From DATKFM01 sp963810485 (GTDB taxonomy: Bacteria; Pseudomonadota; Alphaproteobacteria; Dongiales; Dongiaceae), in the NCBI GenBank assembly GCA_963810485.1, contig CAWENQ010000002.1:297408-361407 (forward strand): a stretch of 64,000 nucleotides of DNA, in the 5' to 3' direction. The stretch's first letter is position 1. The number at the start of each line of letters is the position of its first letter. Shown piece by piece: positions 28,594-38,831 of this stretch. Made by a program: the position numbers and the translations under genes. Under the pieces are notes generated by a model. It did not search any database and was not told the origin of the DNA. It saw only the letters and a program-made list of their open reading frames with translations.

Positions 28594-29145
28594 ATGGAAG
28601 TCCGGCCGACCCAGATCCCCGATGTGAAGCTGCTGGTGCTGCGAAAGCATGGCGACAGCAGAGGCTTCTTCTCTGAGACTTATAACCGGCGGGATTTCGC
28701 GGCACTGGGCATCGGGCTCGAGTTCGTGCAGGACAACCAAGCCCTGTCCGCCCCGGCGGGAACAGTGCGCGGTCTGCATTATCAGTTGGCGCCGGCGGCG
28801 CAGGCGAAGCTGGTGCGGGTGACCCGCGGCCGCATCTTCGATGTCGCCGTGGACATCAGGCGCGGCTCGCCCAGCTTCGGCAAGTTTGCCTCGTCGGAGC
28901 TCAGCGCCGAGGAATGGAACCAGCTTTATGTCCCCGCCGGCTTCGCCCACGGCTATTGCACGCTGACCGCCGATACTGAGGTCATCTATAAAGTGAGCGA
29001 CTACTATAACCCTGTTCATGAGCGGGCCATCAGGTGGAACGACCCGGCGATCGGCATTCCCTGGCCGGTCGGCGAGGCCACGGCGATTATCAGCGATCGC
29101 GACCGCCGCAGCCCGCTCCTCGCCCAACAACCGGATTTGTTCTGA
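28594..29145 (+). CDS. rfbC: dTDP-4-dehydrorhamnose 3,5-epimerase
   Basis: Third enzyme of dTDP-L-rhamnose synthesis, a cupin epimerase acting on the C3 and C5 centres. It has 183 residues from ATG 28594 (MEVRPTQIPDVKLL) behind GGGGA; an upstream ATG at 28576 is less well placed. Signatures: RGFFSETYNRRDFAALG, QDNQALSAPAGTVRGLHYQL with the catalytic His, and VPAGFAHGYCTLTADTEVIY. It is the first gene of a four-gene C-B-D-A rhamnose operon and diverges from the hydantoinase gene across about 170 bases that should hold both promoters. Confidence 0.94.
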   Translation: MEVRPTQIPDVKLLVLRKHGDSRGFFSETYNRRDFAALGIGLEFVQDNQALSAPAGTVRGLHYQLAPAAQAKLVRVTRGRIFDVAVDIRRGSPSFGKFASSELSAEEWNQLYVPAGFAHGYCTLTADTEVIYKVSDYYNPVHERAIRWNDPAIGIPWPVGEATAIISDRDRRSPLLAQQPDLF

Positions 29146-29151
29146 GGTGTC

Positions 29152-30234
29152 ATGACCCGTTGCGTTCTCATCACCGGCGGCGCCGGATTCATCGGCGGAG
29201 CGCTGGTTCGGCAGATCCTGGCGGAGACCGACTGGTTCGTGGTGAACCTGGACAAAATGACCTATGCCGCAAATCCGGACCTGCCGGGCGAGTTTGCCGG
29301 CAACCAGCGCCACCGCTTCATCCAGGCCGACATCGCCGACGAGGCGGCAGTGCGCGGGATCTTCGCCAGCGAGCGTCCGGACGCGGTGATGCATCTGGCG
29401 GCGGAGACCCATGTGGACCGTTCCATCGACGGGCCGAAGCCGTTCCTCGACACTAACATCACCGGCAGCTTCGTGCTGCTGGAGGCGGCGCTGCGGCACT
29501 GGAAGAGTCTGCAGGGCGCGGCAAAGGACGCGTTCCGCTTCCTCCATGTCTCCACCGATGAAGTGTTCGGCTCTTTGCCTGAGAATGGCTCGTTCGACGA
29601 AGACACGCCCTATGCGCCGAACTCGCCCTACTCCGCCAGCAAGGCGGCGAGCGATCATCTGGCCCGCGCCTGGCATCGCACTTTCGATCTGCCGGTCATG
29701 GTGTCGAACTGCTCCAACAACTACGGTCCCTGTCAGTTTCCGGAGAAGCTGATTCCCCTGATGATCATCAAGGCGGAGCGCGGCGAGAAGCTGCCGGTCT
29801 ATGGCGACGGGCAGCAGATCCGCGACTGGCTGCATGTGGCCGATCACGCGCGGGCGCTGCGGACGATCCTTACGGGGGGACGGCCGGGGGAGTCCTACAA
29901 TGTCGGCGCGCGCTGCGAGCGGACCAACCTGTCGATCGTCGAGGCGATCTGCGACCGGCTCGATGCGAAGCAGCCATTGGCGAGCGGCCAGAAGCGCCGG
30001 TCACTGATCACGTTCGTCACCGATCGGCCGGGGCATGACCGGCGCTATGCCATGAAGCCCGACAAGATCGAGCAGGAGCTCGGCTGGCGCCCGCAATTGC
30101 CGTTTGATCGCGGCCTGGCCGAGACCGTCGACTGGTATCTCAGCCATGCCGCCTGGTGGCAGGGCATCATGACGCGCCGCTATGCGGGCGAGCGCCTGGG
30201 GCTGACGCAGCCGGCGCCCGCCAAGGTGTCATGA
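29152..30234 (+). CDS. rfbB: dTDP-glucose 4,6-dehydratase
   Basis: Second step of dTDP-rhamnose synthesis, an NAD-dependent short-chain dehydrogenase/dehydratase of 360 residues. It has the Rossmann motif GGAGFIGGALV (residues 9-19), AAETHVDRSIDGP (about 80-92), the catalytic STDEVFGSL (Thr-Asp-Glu) near 133, and YSASKAASDHLARA (Tyr-x-x-x-Lys, about 160). NCSNNYGPCQFPEKLIPLMI follows. Only 6 bases separate it from rfbC, and its stop overlaps the rfbD ATG. Confidence 0.95.
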   Translation: MTRCVLITGGAGFIGGALVRQILAETDWFVVNLDKMTYAANPDLPGEFAGNQRHRFIQADIADEAAVRGIFASERPDAVMHLAAETHVDRSIDGPKPFLDTNITGSFVLLEAALRHWKSLQGAAKDAFRFLHVSTDEVFGSLPENGSFDEDTPYAPNSPYSASKAASDHLARAWHRTFDLPVMVSNCSNNYGPCQFPEKLIPLMIIKAERGEKLPVYGDGQQIRDWLHVADHARALRTILTGGRPGESYNVGARCERTNLSIVEAICDRLDAKQPLASGQKRRSLITFVTDRPGHDRRYAMKPDKIEQELGWRPQLPFDRGLAETVDWYLSHAAWWQGIMTRRYAGERLGLTQPAPAKVS

Positions 30235-31114
30235 AGCTGCTGATCTTCGGCGCCGGCGGCCAGGTCGGCACCGCGTTGCAATCGGCGGCATGGCCATCAG
30301 GGACAACGATTACCGCTCTGACCCATGCGCAGGCCGATATCGGCGATGCCGCCGCCGTCGCCGCCGCCTTCGACTCCAGCAAGTACGATATCGTCATCAA
30401 CGCCGCCGGCTACACTGCCGTCGACAAGGCGGAGAGCGAGCCGGCGGTGGCGTTGCGCATCAATGGCGAGGCGCCGGGACTGATCGCTGCGGAATGCACG
30501 CGGCGTGGCGCCGCTCTTATTCATGTTTCCACGGACTATGTGTTCGATGGCGCGAAGCCGGCGCCCTATCTGGAGACCGACGCCACGACGCCGCTGGGCG
30601 TCTACGGCGCGTCGAAGCTGGCGGGCGAACGGGCCGTGGCCGAGCCGGCTGGAACGGCATATCATCCTGCGCACGAGCTGGGTGTTCAGCGCCACCGGCG
30701 CCAATTTCGTCAAGACCATGCTGCGCCTCGCCGCCGCCGGCCGCGACATCCGCGTGGTGCAGGATCAGACCGGCGGCCCGACACCCGCTGACGACATCGC
30801 CGGGGTGATCGCGCAGATCGTGGCGCGCATCACGGCCGGGCCGGTGGCGTGGGGCACCTATCATTATTGCGGAATGCCGGCGGTGAGCTGGTATGAATTC
30901 GCCCGCGCCATCTTCGAGGTTCATGGGGCGATGACCGGCAAGCAAGTTGCGGTCGCACCGATTCTCGACGAACGACTACCCGACGGCCGCGCGACGGCCG
31001 GCAAATTCGCGGCTGGATTGCGCGAAGATCCGGAGCACCTTCGGCATCGAGCAGCGGCCCTGGCGGACCGGGCTCGAATCGGCGATGAAGAAGCTCAGTC
31101 AAACTGGCGGATAG
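30231..31114 (+). CDS. rfbD: dTDP-4-dehydrorhamnose reductase, broken by two 1-base insertions
   Basis: Final NADPH-dependent step to dTDP-L-rhamnose. The first frame carries LLIFGAGGQVGTALQ and HVSTDYVFDGAKPAPY up to YGASKLAGERAVAE. At about 30647 an extra G in GAGCCGGCTGG shifts the frame; correction continues as LERHIILRTSWVFSATGANF. A second extra base at about 30967 (after GATTC) hides the expected tail TNDYPTAARRPANSRLDC followed by ATG AAG AAG CTC; corrected, the gene ends at TAG 31112-31114. The product is about 293 residues, normal for RmlD. The rest of the operon is intact in order, so sequence error is the simplest reading. Confidence 0.88.
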
Positions 31115-31120
31115 AACGCG

Positions 31121-32007
31121 ATGGTTGACGCGATCACACGCAAGGGCATCATTCTCGCCGGCGGCACGGGCACGCGGCTGCATCCGGTGACCCGCGCCGT
31201 CAGCAAGCAGCTGCTGCCGGTCTATGACAAGCCGATGATCTATTACCCGCTGAGCGTGCTGATGCTGGCGGGTATCCGGGACATCCTGGTCATCACCACG
31301 CCCCATGAGCAGGGCATGTTTCGCGCGCTGCTGGCCGATGGCGCGTCCTGGGGACTCAACATCCAATACGCCGCACAGCCGGCGCCCGAAGGCATCGCCC
31401 AGGCCTTCCTGATCGGCGAGAAGTTCATCGGCGGACAGCCCTCGGCGCTGATCCTCGGCGACAACATCTTCCATGGCAGCAACCTTGCCGATGTGCTGCA
31501 CCGCGCGTCCGGCCATCGCACCGGCGCCACGGTCTTCGCCCATGAGGTGCGCGATCCCGAACGCTATGGCGTCATCACCTTCGACGACAAGGGGCGGCCC
31601 GTGAAGCTGGAAGAAAAACCGAAGACGCCGCGTCGCGCTGGGCGGTCACCGGACTCTATCTCTACGACGAGACCGTGGTGGAGGTCGCCCGCGGCCTGAA
31701 GCCTTCGGCCCGCGGCGAGCTGGAGATCACGGATATCAATGCCAGCTATCTCAAGCGCGGACAGCTCCATGTGGAGCGCCTCGGCCGCGGCTATTGCTGG
31801 CTCGACACCGGCACCCATGACAGCCTGCTCGCCGCCGCCGAATTCGTGCGCACCATCGAAGACCGGCAGGACCAGCAGATCGCCTGCCTGGAAGAGATCG
31901 CCTGGCGCATGGGCTATATCGATGCCGAGCAAGTCGCGCGGCTCGCGGCGCCGCTGAAGCAGAACGGCTATGGGCAGTATCTGCTCAGGCTGATTGGGCG
32001 GGGCTAA
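31121..32007 (+). CDS. rfbA: Glucose-1-phosphate thymidylyltransferase, broken by a 1-base deletion
   Basis: First enzyme of the dTDP-rhamnose pathway, which makes dTDP-glucose. The N-terminal signature GIILAGGTGTRLHPVTRAVS and PVYDKPMIYYPLSVLMLAGI are present, as is LILGDNIFHGS. The frame breaks at 31629-31631 where ACGCCGCGTCGCG should read ACGCCGGCGTCGCG; this restores WAVTGLYLYDETVVEVARGL and continues through GRGYCWLDTGTHDSLLAAAE to 32007. The corrected length is about 295 residues, typical for RfbA. The gene overlaps the convergent GMC oxidoreductase stop by 4 bases. Confidence 0.9.
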
Positions 32008-33626
32008 GTCCGCGCCGCATCCTCGCGCAGGAAATCCGCGCCCCGCTCGCCGACCATGATGCTGGGCGCATTGGTGTTGCCGGAGGTGACGGTGGGGAAC
32101 ACCGAGGCATCGACAATGCGCAGGCCCGCGAGGCCATGCACCCGCAACCGATGATCCACGACGGCCTGCTTCGGATCCGGTCCCATGCGGCAGCTGCTGA
32201 CGGGGTGGAAGATCGAGTAGCAGCGCTGGCGTGCATCTTCGATCAGTTCGGCGTCGGTCGCCGCCTGAGGTCCCGGTTTCATCTCCGTCTCGATCATCGC
32301 CTGCATGGTCGGCGTCGCGGCGAAGCGCCGGAGGAAGCGGATACCTTCCAGCAATTCCCTGATGTCTTCCTCTGCCGACAGGTAGTTCGGGCAGATCGCC
32401 GGCGCTTCCCGGGGATCTGCTGACTTGATCCGCAGTTCACCGCGGCTCAGCGGGCGGCAAGGCGACGCCGTGGTGGAAAATCCGGAGAATGGATCGGGAT
32501 GCATCAACGGCCGCACACCCTGGGGCGCCCTCTCATAGGTCAGCGGACAGAAATAGAGCTGCATGTTCGGCCGCGGCAGGTCCGGCCGGGTGCGGATGAA
32601 GCCGCCGCCCTGATTCAGGCTCAAGGCCAGCGGCCCCTTGCGCGCCAGCACATACTTCATTCCGGCCAGCATGCGCCCAGCCCAGCCATAGAGGTCGTCA
32701 TTGAGACTCGGACGCTTCGCGCGATAGACGAAATCGACGGCGAGATGATCCTGCAGATGCTGGCCCACGGCCGGGCTTTCGTGATGTACGGCGATGCCGA
32801 AGGATTTCAGCAGACCGCCGGGACCGATGCCCGAAAGCTGCAGCAGCTGCGGCGTGTTGATCGCGCCGGCCGCCAGCACGATCTCCTTTGTCGCGCGCAC
32901 CTCCTGCAACTGTCCATGCTTCACATAGGCAATGCCGACGGCGCGGCTTCCTTCGAACAGGATGCCCGTCGCCAACGCATTGTCCTCGATCCGCAGATTG
33001 GGCCGCCGCCGCGCGGGCCAGAGATAGGCGCGCGCCGCCGACATGCGAAAGCCGCGGTGCGTGTTGATCTGGTAATAGCCGACGCCTTCGATGCTGCTGC
33101 CGTTGAGGTCGGGATTGAAGGCGATACCGGCCTCCTGTCCCGCCTTGATGCAGTCATGGGTGAGCCGGTGCGCCGAGCCCGATACATCGCTGACCCGCAG
33201 CGGGCCACCGCCGCCATGGAGCCCGCTGGCGCCGAGGAAATGATCCTCCAGGCGCAGATAGCGGGGCAGCACGTCCTTCCAGCCCCAGCCCGGATTGCCC
33301 AGCGCCTCCCAATCGTCGAAGTCGCCGGCCTGGCCGCGCGAATAGACCATGGCGTTGATGGAGCTGGAGCCGCCGAGCAGCTTGCCGCGCGGGAAGTAAA
33401 CCTTGCGGCCGCCCAGCGCCGGTTCCGGCTCGCTGTAATACATCCAGTTAACGTTGGGATCGTAATAGGTCTTGCCGTAGCCGATGGGCACCAGCACCCA
33501 GAATTGCCGGTCCGACGGCCCCGCCTCCAGCAGCAGCACTCGGTGCCGGCCGCTTTCGCTGAGCCGATTGGCCACCACGCAGCCGGCCGAGCCGGCGCCA
33601 ACGATGATGTAGTCGTAGGAATTCAC
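32004..33626 (-). CDS. GMC family FAD oxidoreductase (choline dehydrogenase-like)
   Basis: Flavoprotein alcohol/choline dehydrogenase of 540 residues. The ADP-binding motif DYIIVGAGSAGCVVANRLSE is at residues 5-24. The first GMC signature region is FPRGKLLGGSSSINAMVYSR (about residues 79-98) and the second is ILAAGAINTPQLLQLSGIGP-like (EIVLAAGAINTPQLLQLSGI, about 255-275). The catalytic His-containing segment SIFHPVSSCRMGPD (about 470) and the C-terminal VTSGNTNAPSIMVGERGADF complete the family pattern. No signal peptide or betaine-aldehyde dehydrogenase neighbour is present, so choline is only one possible substrate. Confidence 0.92.
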   Translation of the reverse strand: MNSYDYIIVGAGSAGCVVANRLSESGRHRVLLLEAGPSDRQFWVLVPIGYGKTYYDPNVNWMYYSEPEPALGGRKVYFPRGKLLGGSSSINAMVYSRGQAGDFDDWEALGNPGWGWKDVLPRYLRLEDHFLGASGLHGGGGPLRVSDVSGSAHRLTHDCIKAGQEAGIAFNPDLNGSSIEGVGYYQINTHRGFRMSAARAYLWPARRRPNLRIEDNALATGILFEGSRAVGIAYVKHGQLQEVRATKEIVLAAGAINTPQLLQLSGIGPGGLLKSFGIAVHHESPAVGQHLQDHLAVDFVYRAKRPSLNDDLYGWAGRMLAGMKYVLARKGPLALSLNQGGGFIRTRPDLPRPNMQLYFCPLTYERAPQGVRPLMHPDPFSGFSTTASPCRPLSRGELRIKSADPREAPAICPNYLSAEEDIRELLEGIRFLRRFAATPTMQAMIETEMKPGPQAATDAELIEDARQRCYSIFHPVSSCRMGPDPKQAVVDHRLRVHGLAGLRIVDASVFPTVTSGNTNAPSIMVGERGADFLREDAART

Positions 33627-33705
33627 CGGCGCGCGCTCTGGCGGAAGGGCCTTGGTTCTGAGTGTGGAATTGAAGTGCGGCTACGCCGTTTGACTCAACC
33701 GCGAA

Positions 33706-33781
33706 TGGTGCCCAGGGCCGGAATTGAACCAGCGACACGCGGATTTTCAATCCGCTGCTCTACCAACTGAGCTACCTGGGC
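33706..33781 (-). tRNA. tRNA-Phe (GAA)
   Basis: A complete 76-base cloverleaf with encoded CCA (complement at 33706-33708). The acceptor stem is GCCCAGG/CCTGGGC. The anticodon arm GCGGA-TTGAAAA-TCCGC gives anticodon GAA. The T-loop reads GGTTCAATTCC. It lies 80 bases beyond the GMC oxidoreductase start. Confidence 0.97.
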
Positions 33782-33964
33782 ATTTGCGAGGACATTCGCG
33801 GTGGATCGGCTGGAAGCCGTGGGCTTATAGAGAAAAACCCCCGCCCTGTCCAGCCGGGCGGGCGGCGGCTTGAACTCCCGTCCCTCCCTCTAATTGCCCG
33901 CGTTTCAAGACGTTAACAGGGCTTTCAGGGACCGTGCGGCGAGATCGATCGCCCCGCGCCATAG

Positions 33965-36900
33965 TCAGAAGGATAGCATCAAGCTGCCATTGGCGAGCAG
34001 GCCATCGATGCTGGTGCTGGCGCCCTGGAGAACGGCCATGTCAACAAAATTGACACCACCGTCGGTGCCGTCGCGGTCAACTTGGATGGTCGTGCTGCCA
34101 TTGGCGGTTGTCGCCTTGAGAAAATCATTCACGTCAGAGACACCGGGCGTGAATCCGACGAGCAGCGATGCGACGTCGATCACGTCGCCACCCGGCATGC
34201 CGTTAAAGTCGGCGATCGTCTCGACACCATCCAGGACCAGGGCTTGGCTGAACCGGAACCTGTCGCTGCCGGCGCCGCCCACCAGCGTATCCGCGCCGGC
34301 GTGAGCCGTTAGCGTGTCGTTCCCGAGGCCGCCAAGCAGCAGATCATTGCCGAAGTCGCCGACCAGTTGGTCGTCACCGCCGAGGCCGCTCAGCACATTG
34401 TCGCCTTTACCTCCATTGAGTTGGTTGGCAAGGTTGTTGCCGGTGCCGTCGATATTGTCTCCGATAACGAGCCAGAGGTCTTCGACATTTGCGCCCAAGG
34501 CATAGGTAATAACGCTGTTGACGATATCGAAACCGCCGGCCGCGCTGTTTTCCACGACCTTGTCGCCGGCGTCGTTGACACTGTAAATGTCGCTATCGTT
34601 GCCGCCGAACATGACATCAGCGCCGCCGGCGCCGTTCAGCTGATCGTTGCCATCGCCGCCGAAAAGCGTGTCGTTCCCGCTGCCGCCGTTGAGTGAGTTG
34701 CTGTCGGCATTGCCATTGATCACGTTGGCGGAGGCGTTGCCGTTGCCGGCGTAGGCTCCAGCCGCCAGTGTCAGATTCTCGATGTTGGCGCCGAGAGTGA
34801 AACCGGCTACATCGCTAACCGAGGTGATCACCGTGTCGGTGCCCTCGCCCGGGTTTTCGATGGCGAGATCGTTGATATCGTTCACCAGGTAGATGTCATT
34901 CCCCGCGGCGCCGATCAGCGTATCGACGCCGGCCCCGCCGTCGAGCTTGTTGCCTGCGGCATTGCCGGTCAGCATGTTGGAACCGGCGCTGCCCGTCGCG
35001 GAAAGGGCGGCGGCGCCGATCAGCGTCGCATGCTCGATGCCGGCATAGGCGGCATTGCTCAAGTCGATGGCGATCGAGGCGAGGATACGGTCATCGGTGC
35101 CGCCGCCGGTCTCGTCGATCTTGTCGGCGGCGCTGTCGACGATGTAGGTGTCGCTGTCGCTGCCGCCAACGAGTGAGTCCGCGCCCTTGCCGCCATCCAG
35201 GGTATCGAATCCGGCGCCGCCGCTCAGCGTATCGTTCCCGCCAAAGCCGCGGATGAGGTCGGAGACGGCCGTGCCAAGCTTGTTGTCGGCGATGCCAGTA
35301 CCATCAATCGGGAGTGTCACCGCCGTGCCCACATTGGCGATCGATCCGTTGGCGAGCATGCCGGCGAGGTCGGTGCTCACGCCCTGGAGCGCCGCAATGT
35401 CCTTGAACCCTTCGGAACCACCGGCGCCATCAATGTCCAACCGGATGGTGGTGCTGCCGTTCGCGACTGCGGTCTGGATGAATTCGGCCTCGGAGCCGGC
35501 CGCGATCACGCCCACGAGATCGGAGAGTTCGAGCTTGTCGCCGCCCGGCATGCCGTTGAAATCGGCAATGACATCGATGCCATCAAGATTCTTGTCGGTG
35601 AAGCTGAACTCATCGCTGCCGGCGCCACCCAGCAGCGTATCCTTGCCCGGACCGGCCTCGATGCTGTCGTTGCCGGCCAGGCCATTCAGAAAATTATTTC
35701 CGATCCCGCCTTCTATCTCGTTGTCCAGGCTATTTCCGGTGGCATCGATGTCGTCTATGCCGAGCAGAAAGAGGCCATCAAGATTTGCGCCCAAGGTATA
35801 AGTGATAAAGCTGGCCACTTGATCGAACTCGCCGGCCGGACCGGTTTCCACGACCTTGTCGCCGACATTGTCAACGAAGTAGATGTCGCCACCCTTGCCG
35901 CCGATCATGACGTCGGCACCATCGGAGCCACTGAGGCCGTCATTGCCGGCGCCGCCAATCAGGGTGTCATTGCCACCGGCGCCATTGAGGCTGCTACCGG
36001 AGGCCGCGCCCATGATCTTGTTGGCCAAAGCATTGCCGGTTCCCTCGGATGCCGCGGAAAGCAAGGTCAGGTTCTCAATGTTGGCACCGAGCGTGAAATC
36101 GTCGGCCGTGCTGACTACCGTATCGACGCCCTCGCCAAGATTCTCGTTGGCAAGATCGTTGACGTCGTCCACCAGGTAGATGTCGTTGCCGCCGGCACCG
36201 ATCAGCGTATCGACGCCGCCGCTGCCGTCGAGTTTGTTGGCGGCGGCGTTGCCGATCAGCATGTTGGACCCGGCGTTGCCGATTGCTGTGAGCGCAGCCA
36301 CGCCGGCCAGCGTCACATGCTCGACGCCGGCATAGGCGGCTTTGCTGAGATCGATTGCGATCGAGGTGAAGATGCGATCGTCAGTGCCGCCGCCGGTTTC
36401 GTCGATCCTGTCCCCGGCGCTGTTGACGAAGTAGGTATCGCTCTCGGTGCCGCCGATCATGCTGTCGGCGCCCGCACCGCCGTCAAGCGTGTCGAAGCCG
36501 GCGTTGCCGGTCAGCGTATCATTGCCGCCCAAACCGCGGATCAGATCGGAAACGCCGGTGCCAAGTTTGCCGTCGGCGCCAGCCGTGCCATTGATCGGCG
36601 GCGTCGGCGGCGTGTCGGCATCGGCGATCGACCCGTTGGCGAGCAGGCCGTCAAGATCCGTGCTCACACCCTGCAGCACCGCCATATCCTTGAACACGGA
36701 AGCGCCGCCGAATCCGTCCGCGTCCAGGCGGATCACGGTGCTGCCGTTCACGACCGCCGTCTGTACGAGAATCGATTCCTTGCCGGCCGGCGGGAACCCG
36801 ATCAAGCCGGTCAAATCCAGCTTGTCGCCGGCCAGCCAGTCAAAGTCGACGACCAGGTCAACGCCAGTCAAGCTCTTGTCGGAGAATCGGAAGATTTCAA

Positions 36901-38237
36901 CGCCCACGCCACCCACCAGCGTATCCGCGCCAACGTCTCCATCCAATGTGTCATTCCCGTCGCCGGCCAGGAGAATGTCGTCGCCGAGCGCACCATTGAT
37001 GGAATCATTTCCAGCGAGGCCGCGCAGCAGATTCTTGCCATCATTTCCGCTGAGGACGTTGTTGAGGGCATTGCCGCTGCCGTCGATATCGTCTCCGCCC
37101 TGGAGATCGAGACTGTCGAGCTTGGCGCCCAAGCTGAAGGTGACTGTGCTGATCACCGAGTTCGAACTCGGCGATAGAGCCGCTTTCCACGATCTTGTCG
37201 CCGGCAGAGTTGACGTTGTAGGTGTCGGCGCCCTTGCCGCCGAGCATCCTGTCGGCGCCGGTGCCGCCATCGAGAAAATCGCTGCCATTGTTACCGGCCA
37301 GCGTGTCGTTGCCGCCGGCGCCGTTGAGAACGTCGCTGGACGTGGTCGGACCGGCGACGATCCTGTTGGCCAGCGCATTGCCGGTGGCATCGCTACTCCC
37401 GGGCGCCAGTATCACGTTCTCGATATAGGGGCCAAGAACCAGCGTCAGGCCGTCGATGCCACTGATGATCGTGTCGATGCCCTCGCCGCCATACTCGATC
37501 ACGGAGTCATTGACATCATCGACCAGATAGATGTCGTTGCCGGCGCCGCCGATCAGGGTATCGACGCCCAAGCCGCCGTCGAGCTTGTTGGCGCCGCTGT
37601 TGCCGATCAGCATGTTGGAGCTGGCGTTCCCGATGGCGGTCAGGGCCGCCGTACCGGCCAGCGTCACATGCTCGATACCGGCATAGGCGGAGCTGTTCAG
37701 GTCGATGCCGATGGAAGCGAGGATGCGATCATCAGTCCCGCCGCCGGATTCGTCGATTTTGTCGGCGGCGCTGTTGACGATGTAGGTATCGCTGTCGCCG
37801 CCGCCGGCAAGGGAGTCGGCGCCAGCGCCGCCAGCGAGAGTGTCGAATTCGCCGCCGCCGCCGATCGTGTTGGCGCCGGTATTGCCGATCAGCAGGTTGG
37901 CGCCGGCGTTGCCGGTTGCCGTAAGGCCTGCCGCGCCGAGCAGTGTTACATTTTCGACGCCGGCATAGGCGGCATTGTTGAGGTCGATGGAAACGGACGC
38001 CAGGATGCGGTCGCGGAAGTCGCCGCCGGTTTCAACAATGACATCGGTGGCGTTGTCCACCACATAGCTGTCATTGCCGATATTGCCCTCGAGGGTGTCG
38101 GCGCCTTTACCGCCGTTCAGCGTGTCATCGCCCTCGCTGCCCGTCAGCGAATCATTACCGCCCAGTCCGGAGATCAAATCGGCGGCAAACCCTCCAGCCA
38201 GAGTCTCGTCCAGCTTGCTGCCGGTGATTGTCGCCAT
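33965..38237 (-). CDS. Giant RTX (hemolysin-type Ca-binding repeat) type I secretion substrate, broken by a 1-base insertion
   Basis: Secreted calcium-binding repeat protein, about 1420 residues once the frame is joined. It starts MATITGSKLDETLAGGFAAD (ATG 38237, behind GGAGCAGGACG) with no signal peptide. It consists of many GGxGxDxL-type nonapeptides, alternating with beta-segments such as LGANIENLTL, in three large modules. Each module ends in an F-DKSLxGVDxVxDF...ANGSI unit. The C-terminus (VNFVDMAVLQGASTSIDGLL and a hydrophobic LMLSF tail) matches the VC_A0849-type type I secretion signal. The break at about 37162 is an extra base in TTCGAACTCGG; TTCGACTCGG restores the frame. No enzymatic domain or T1SS genes are visible nearby. 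Adhesion or surface-layer roles are possible. Confidence 0.88.
33990..38190 (-). repeat. Intragenic long repeats, three RTX modules
   Basis: Three diverged copies of a 1.3-1.6 kb unit lie inside the RTX gene. Each begins with an SDLI(R/S)G(L/F)GGNDTL(T/S)G block, at about 38185, 36545 and 35265. The first two copies end in an ANGSIA block, at about 36635 and 35345; the third ends near 33990 with ANGSLMLSF. Shorter internal repeats (the GIEHVTL/GVEHVTL unit, the INDLAIENPGEG unit) recur within each copy. The repeats are coding, not CRISPR. Confidence 0.8.
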
Positions 38238-38555
38238 CGTCCTGCTCCACGTTGTCGTTAATTATGTTGCCGCGGAGTTGGTCCTGCGCCGCGCACCCTA
38301 TGCTAGTCCTAGGAGCGAATTCTGGACAGCGGATATCCACAGCGGCGGAGCAGCCTGGGATGTCCGATTACCCTGGCGGATCGATGCAACTCACTGATTT
38401 TTATGGAATTGCTGCTCAGAGCTGGATTAACCATCGAGCTGCGAATAACCGCTCGACGGCGCAACCGTCTGGGCCGACGCGACATTCGCGACGGCCCGCC
38501 GCAAGCCGGTCGCCTGTCGAGTATTTTGCTGCTCTATCTAAGCGCGCGCGACGAG
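38238..38555. other. Intergenic region between yacG and the RTX gene
   Basis: A 318-base stretch without a credible gene. It must hold the promoter and leader of the RTX gene (reading left from 38237). The part next to the RTX start is AT-richer than the surroundings. I see no tRNA, no convincing terminator and no repeat here; the open frames on the plus strand have no start context or family likeness. Confidence 0.5.
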
Positions 38556-38819
38556 TCAGCTTTCGTCGTCATCCTGTTCCTCCCCGGGATTGAGAACATT
38601 AGCCGGACTTCCAGGGACGCGGTACTCGCCGCCGATCCAGCGGCCGAGATCGACATCGGCGCAGCGCTGGGAACAGAACGGCCGATAGCGCTGTTGCGCC
38701 GGCTGGCGGCAGATCGGACAGCGGCGGCGGCTTTGGCCGGCGGCAGTTTCGCCTGAACTACCGGCCTTCCGTTTGGCGCGGGCGAGGCGCGCCTTCTCGA
38801 GATCTTCCACCTTGCCCAT
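38556..38819 (-). CDS. yacG: DNA gyrase inhibitor YacG (zinc-binding)
   Basis: Small zinc protein of 87 residues that binds GyrB and inhibits gyrase. The Cys4 zinc site is CPICRQPAQQRYRPFCSQRC (about residues 34-53), followed by ADVDLGRWIGGEYRVPG, the family hallmark. The N-terminal basic helix is longer than in E. coli. It lies 12 bases after the ribonuclease gene stop, in the usual alphaproteobacterial maf-rng-yacG order. Confidence 0.93.
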   Translation of the reverse strand: MGKVEDLEKARLARAKRKAGSSGETAAGQSRRRCPICRQPAQQRYRPFCSQRCADVDLGRWIGGEYRVPGSPANVLNPGEEQDDDES

Positions 38820-38831
38820 GGCCGACCGCCG

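Noticed and set aside
33990..38190. Regularly spaced repeats that could suggest a CRISPR array
   Set aside because: The repeats are in frame, diverged and of unequal length, and encode GGxGxD nonapeptides; no cas genes or constant 25-40 base repeats.
35819..38261. Long plus-strand frames opposite the RTX gene
   Set aside because: Repetitive coding sequence on the minus strand creates them; they lack ribosome-binding sites and start contexts and mirror the RTX repeats.
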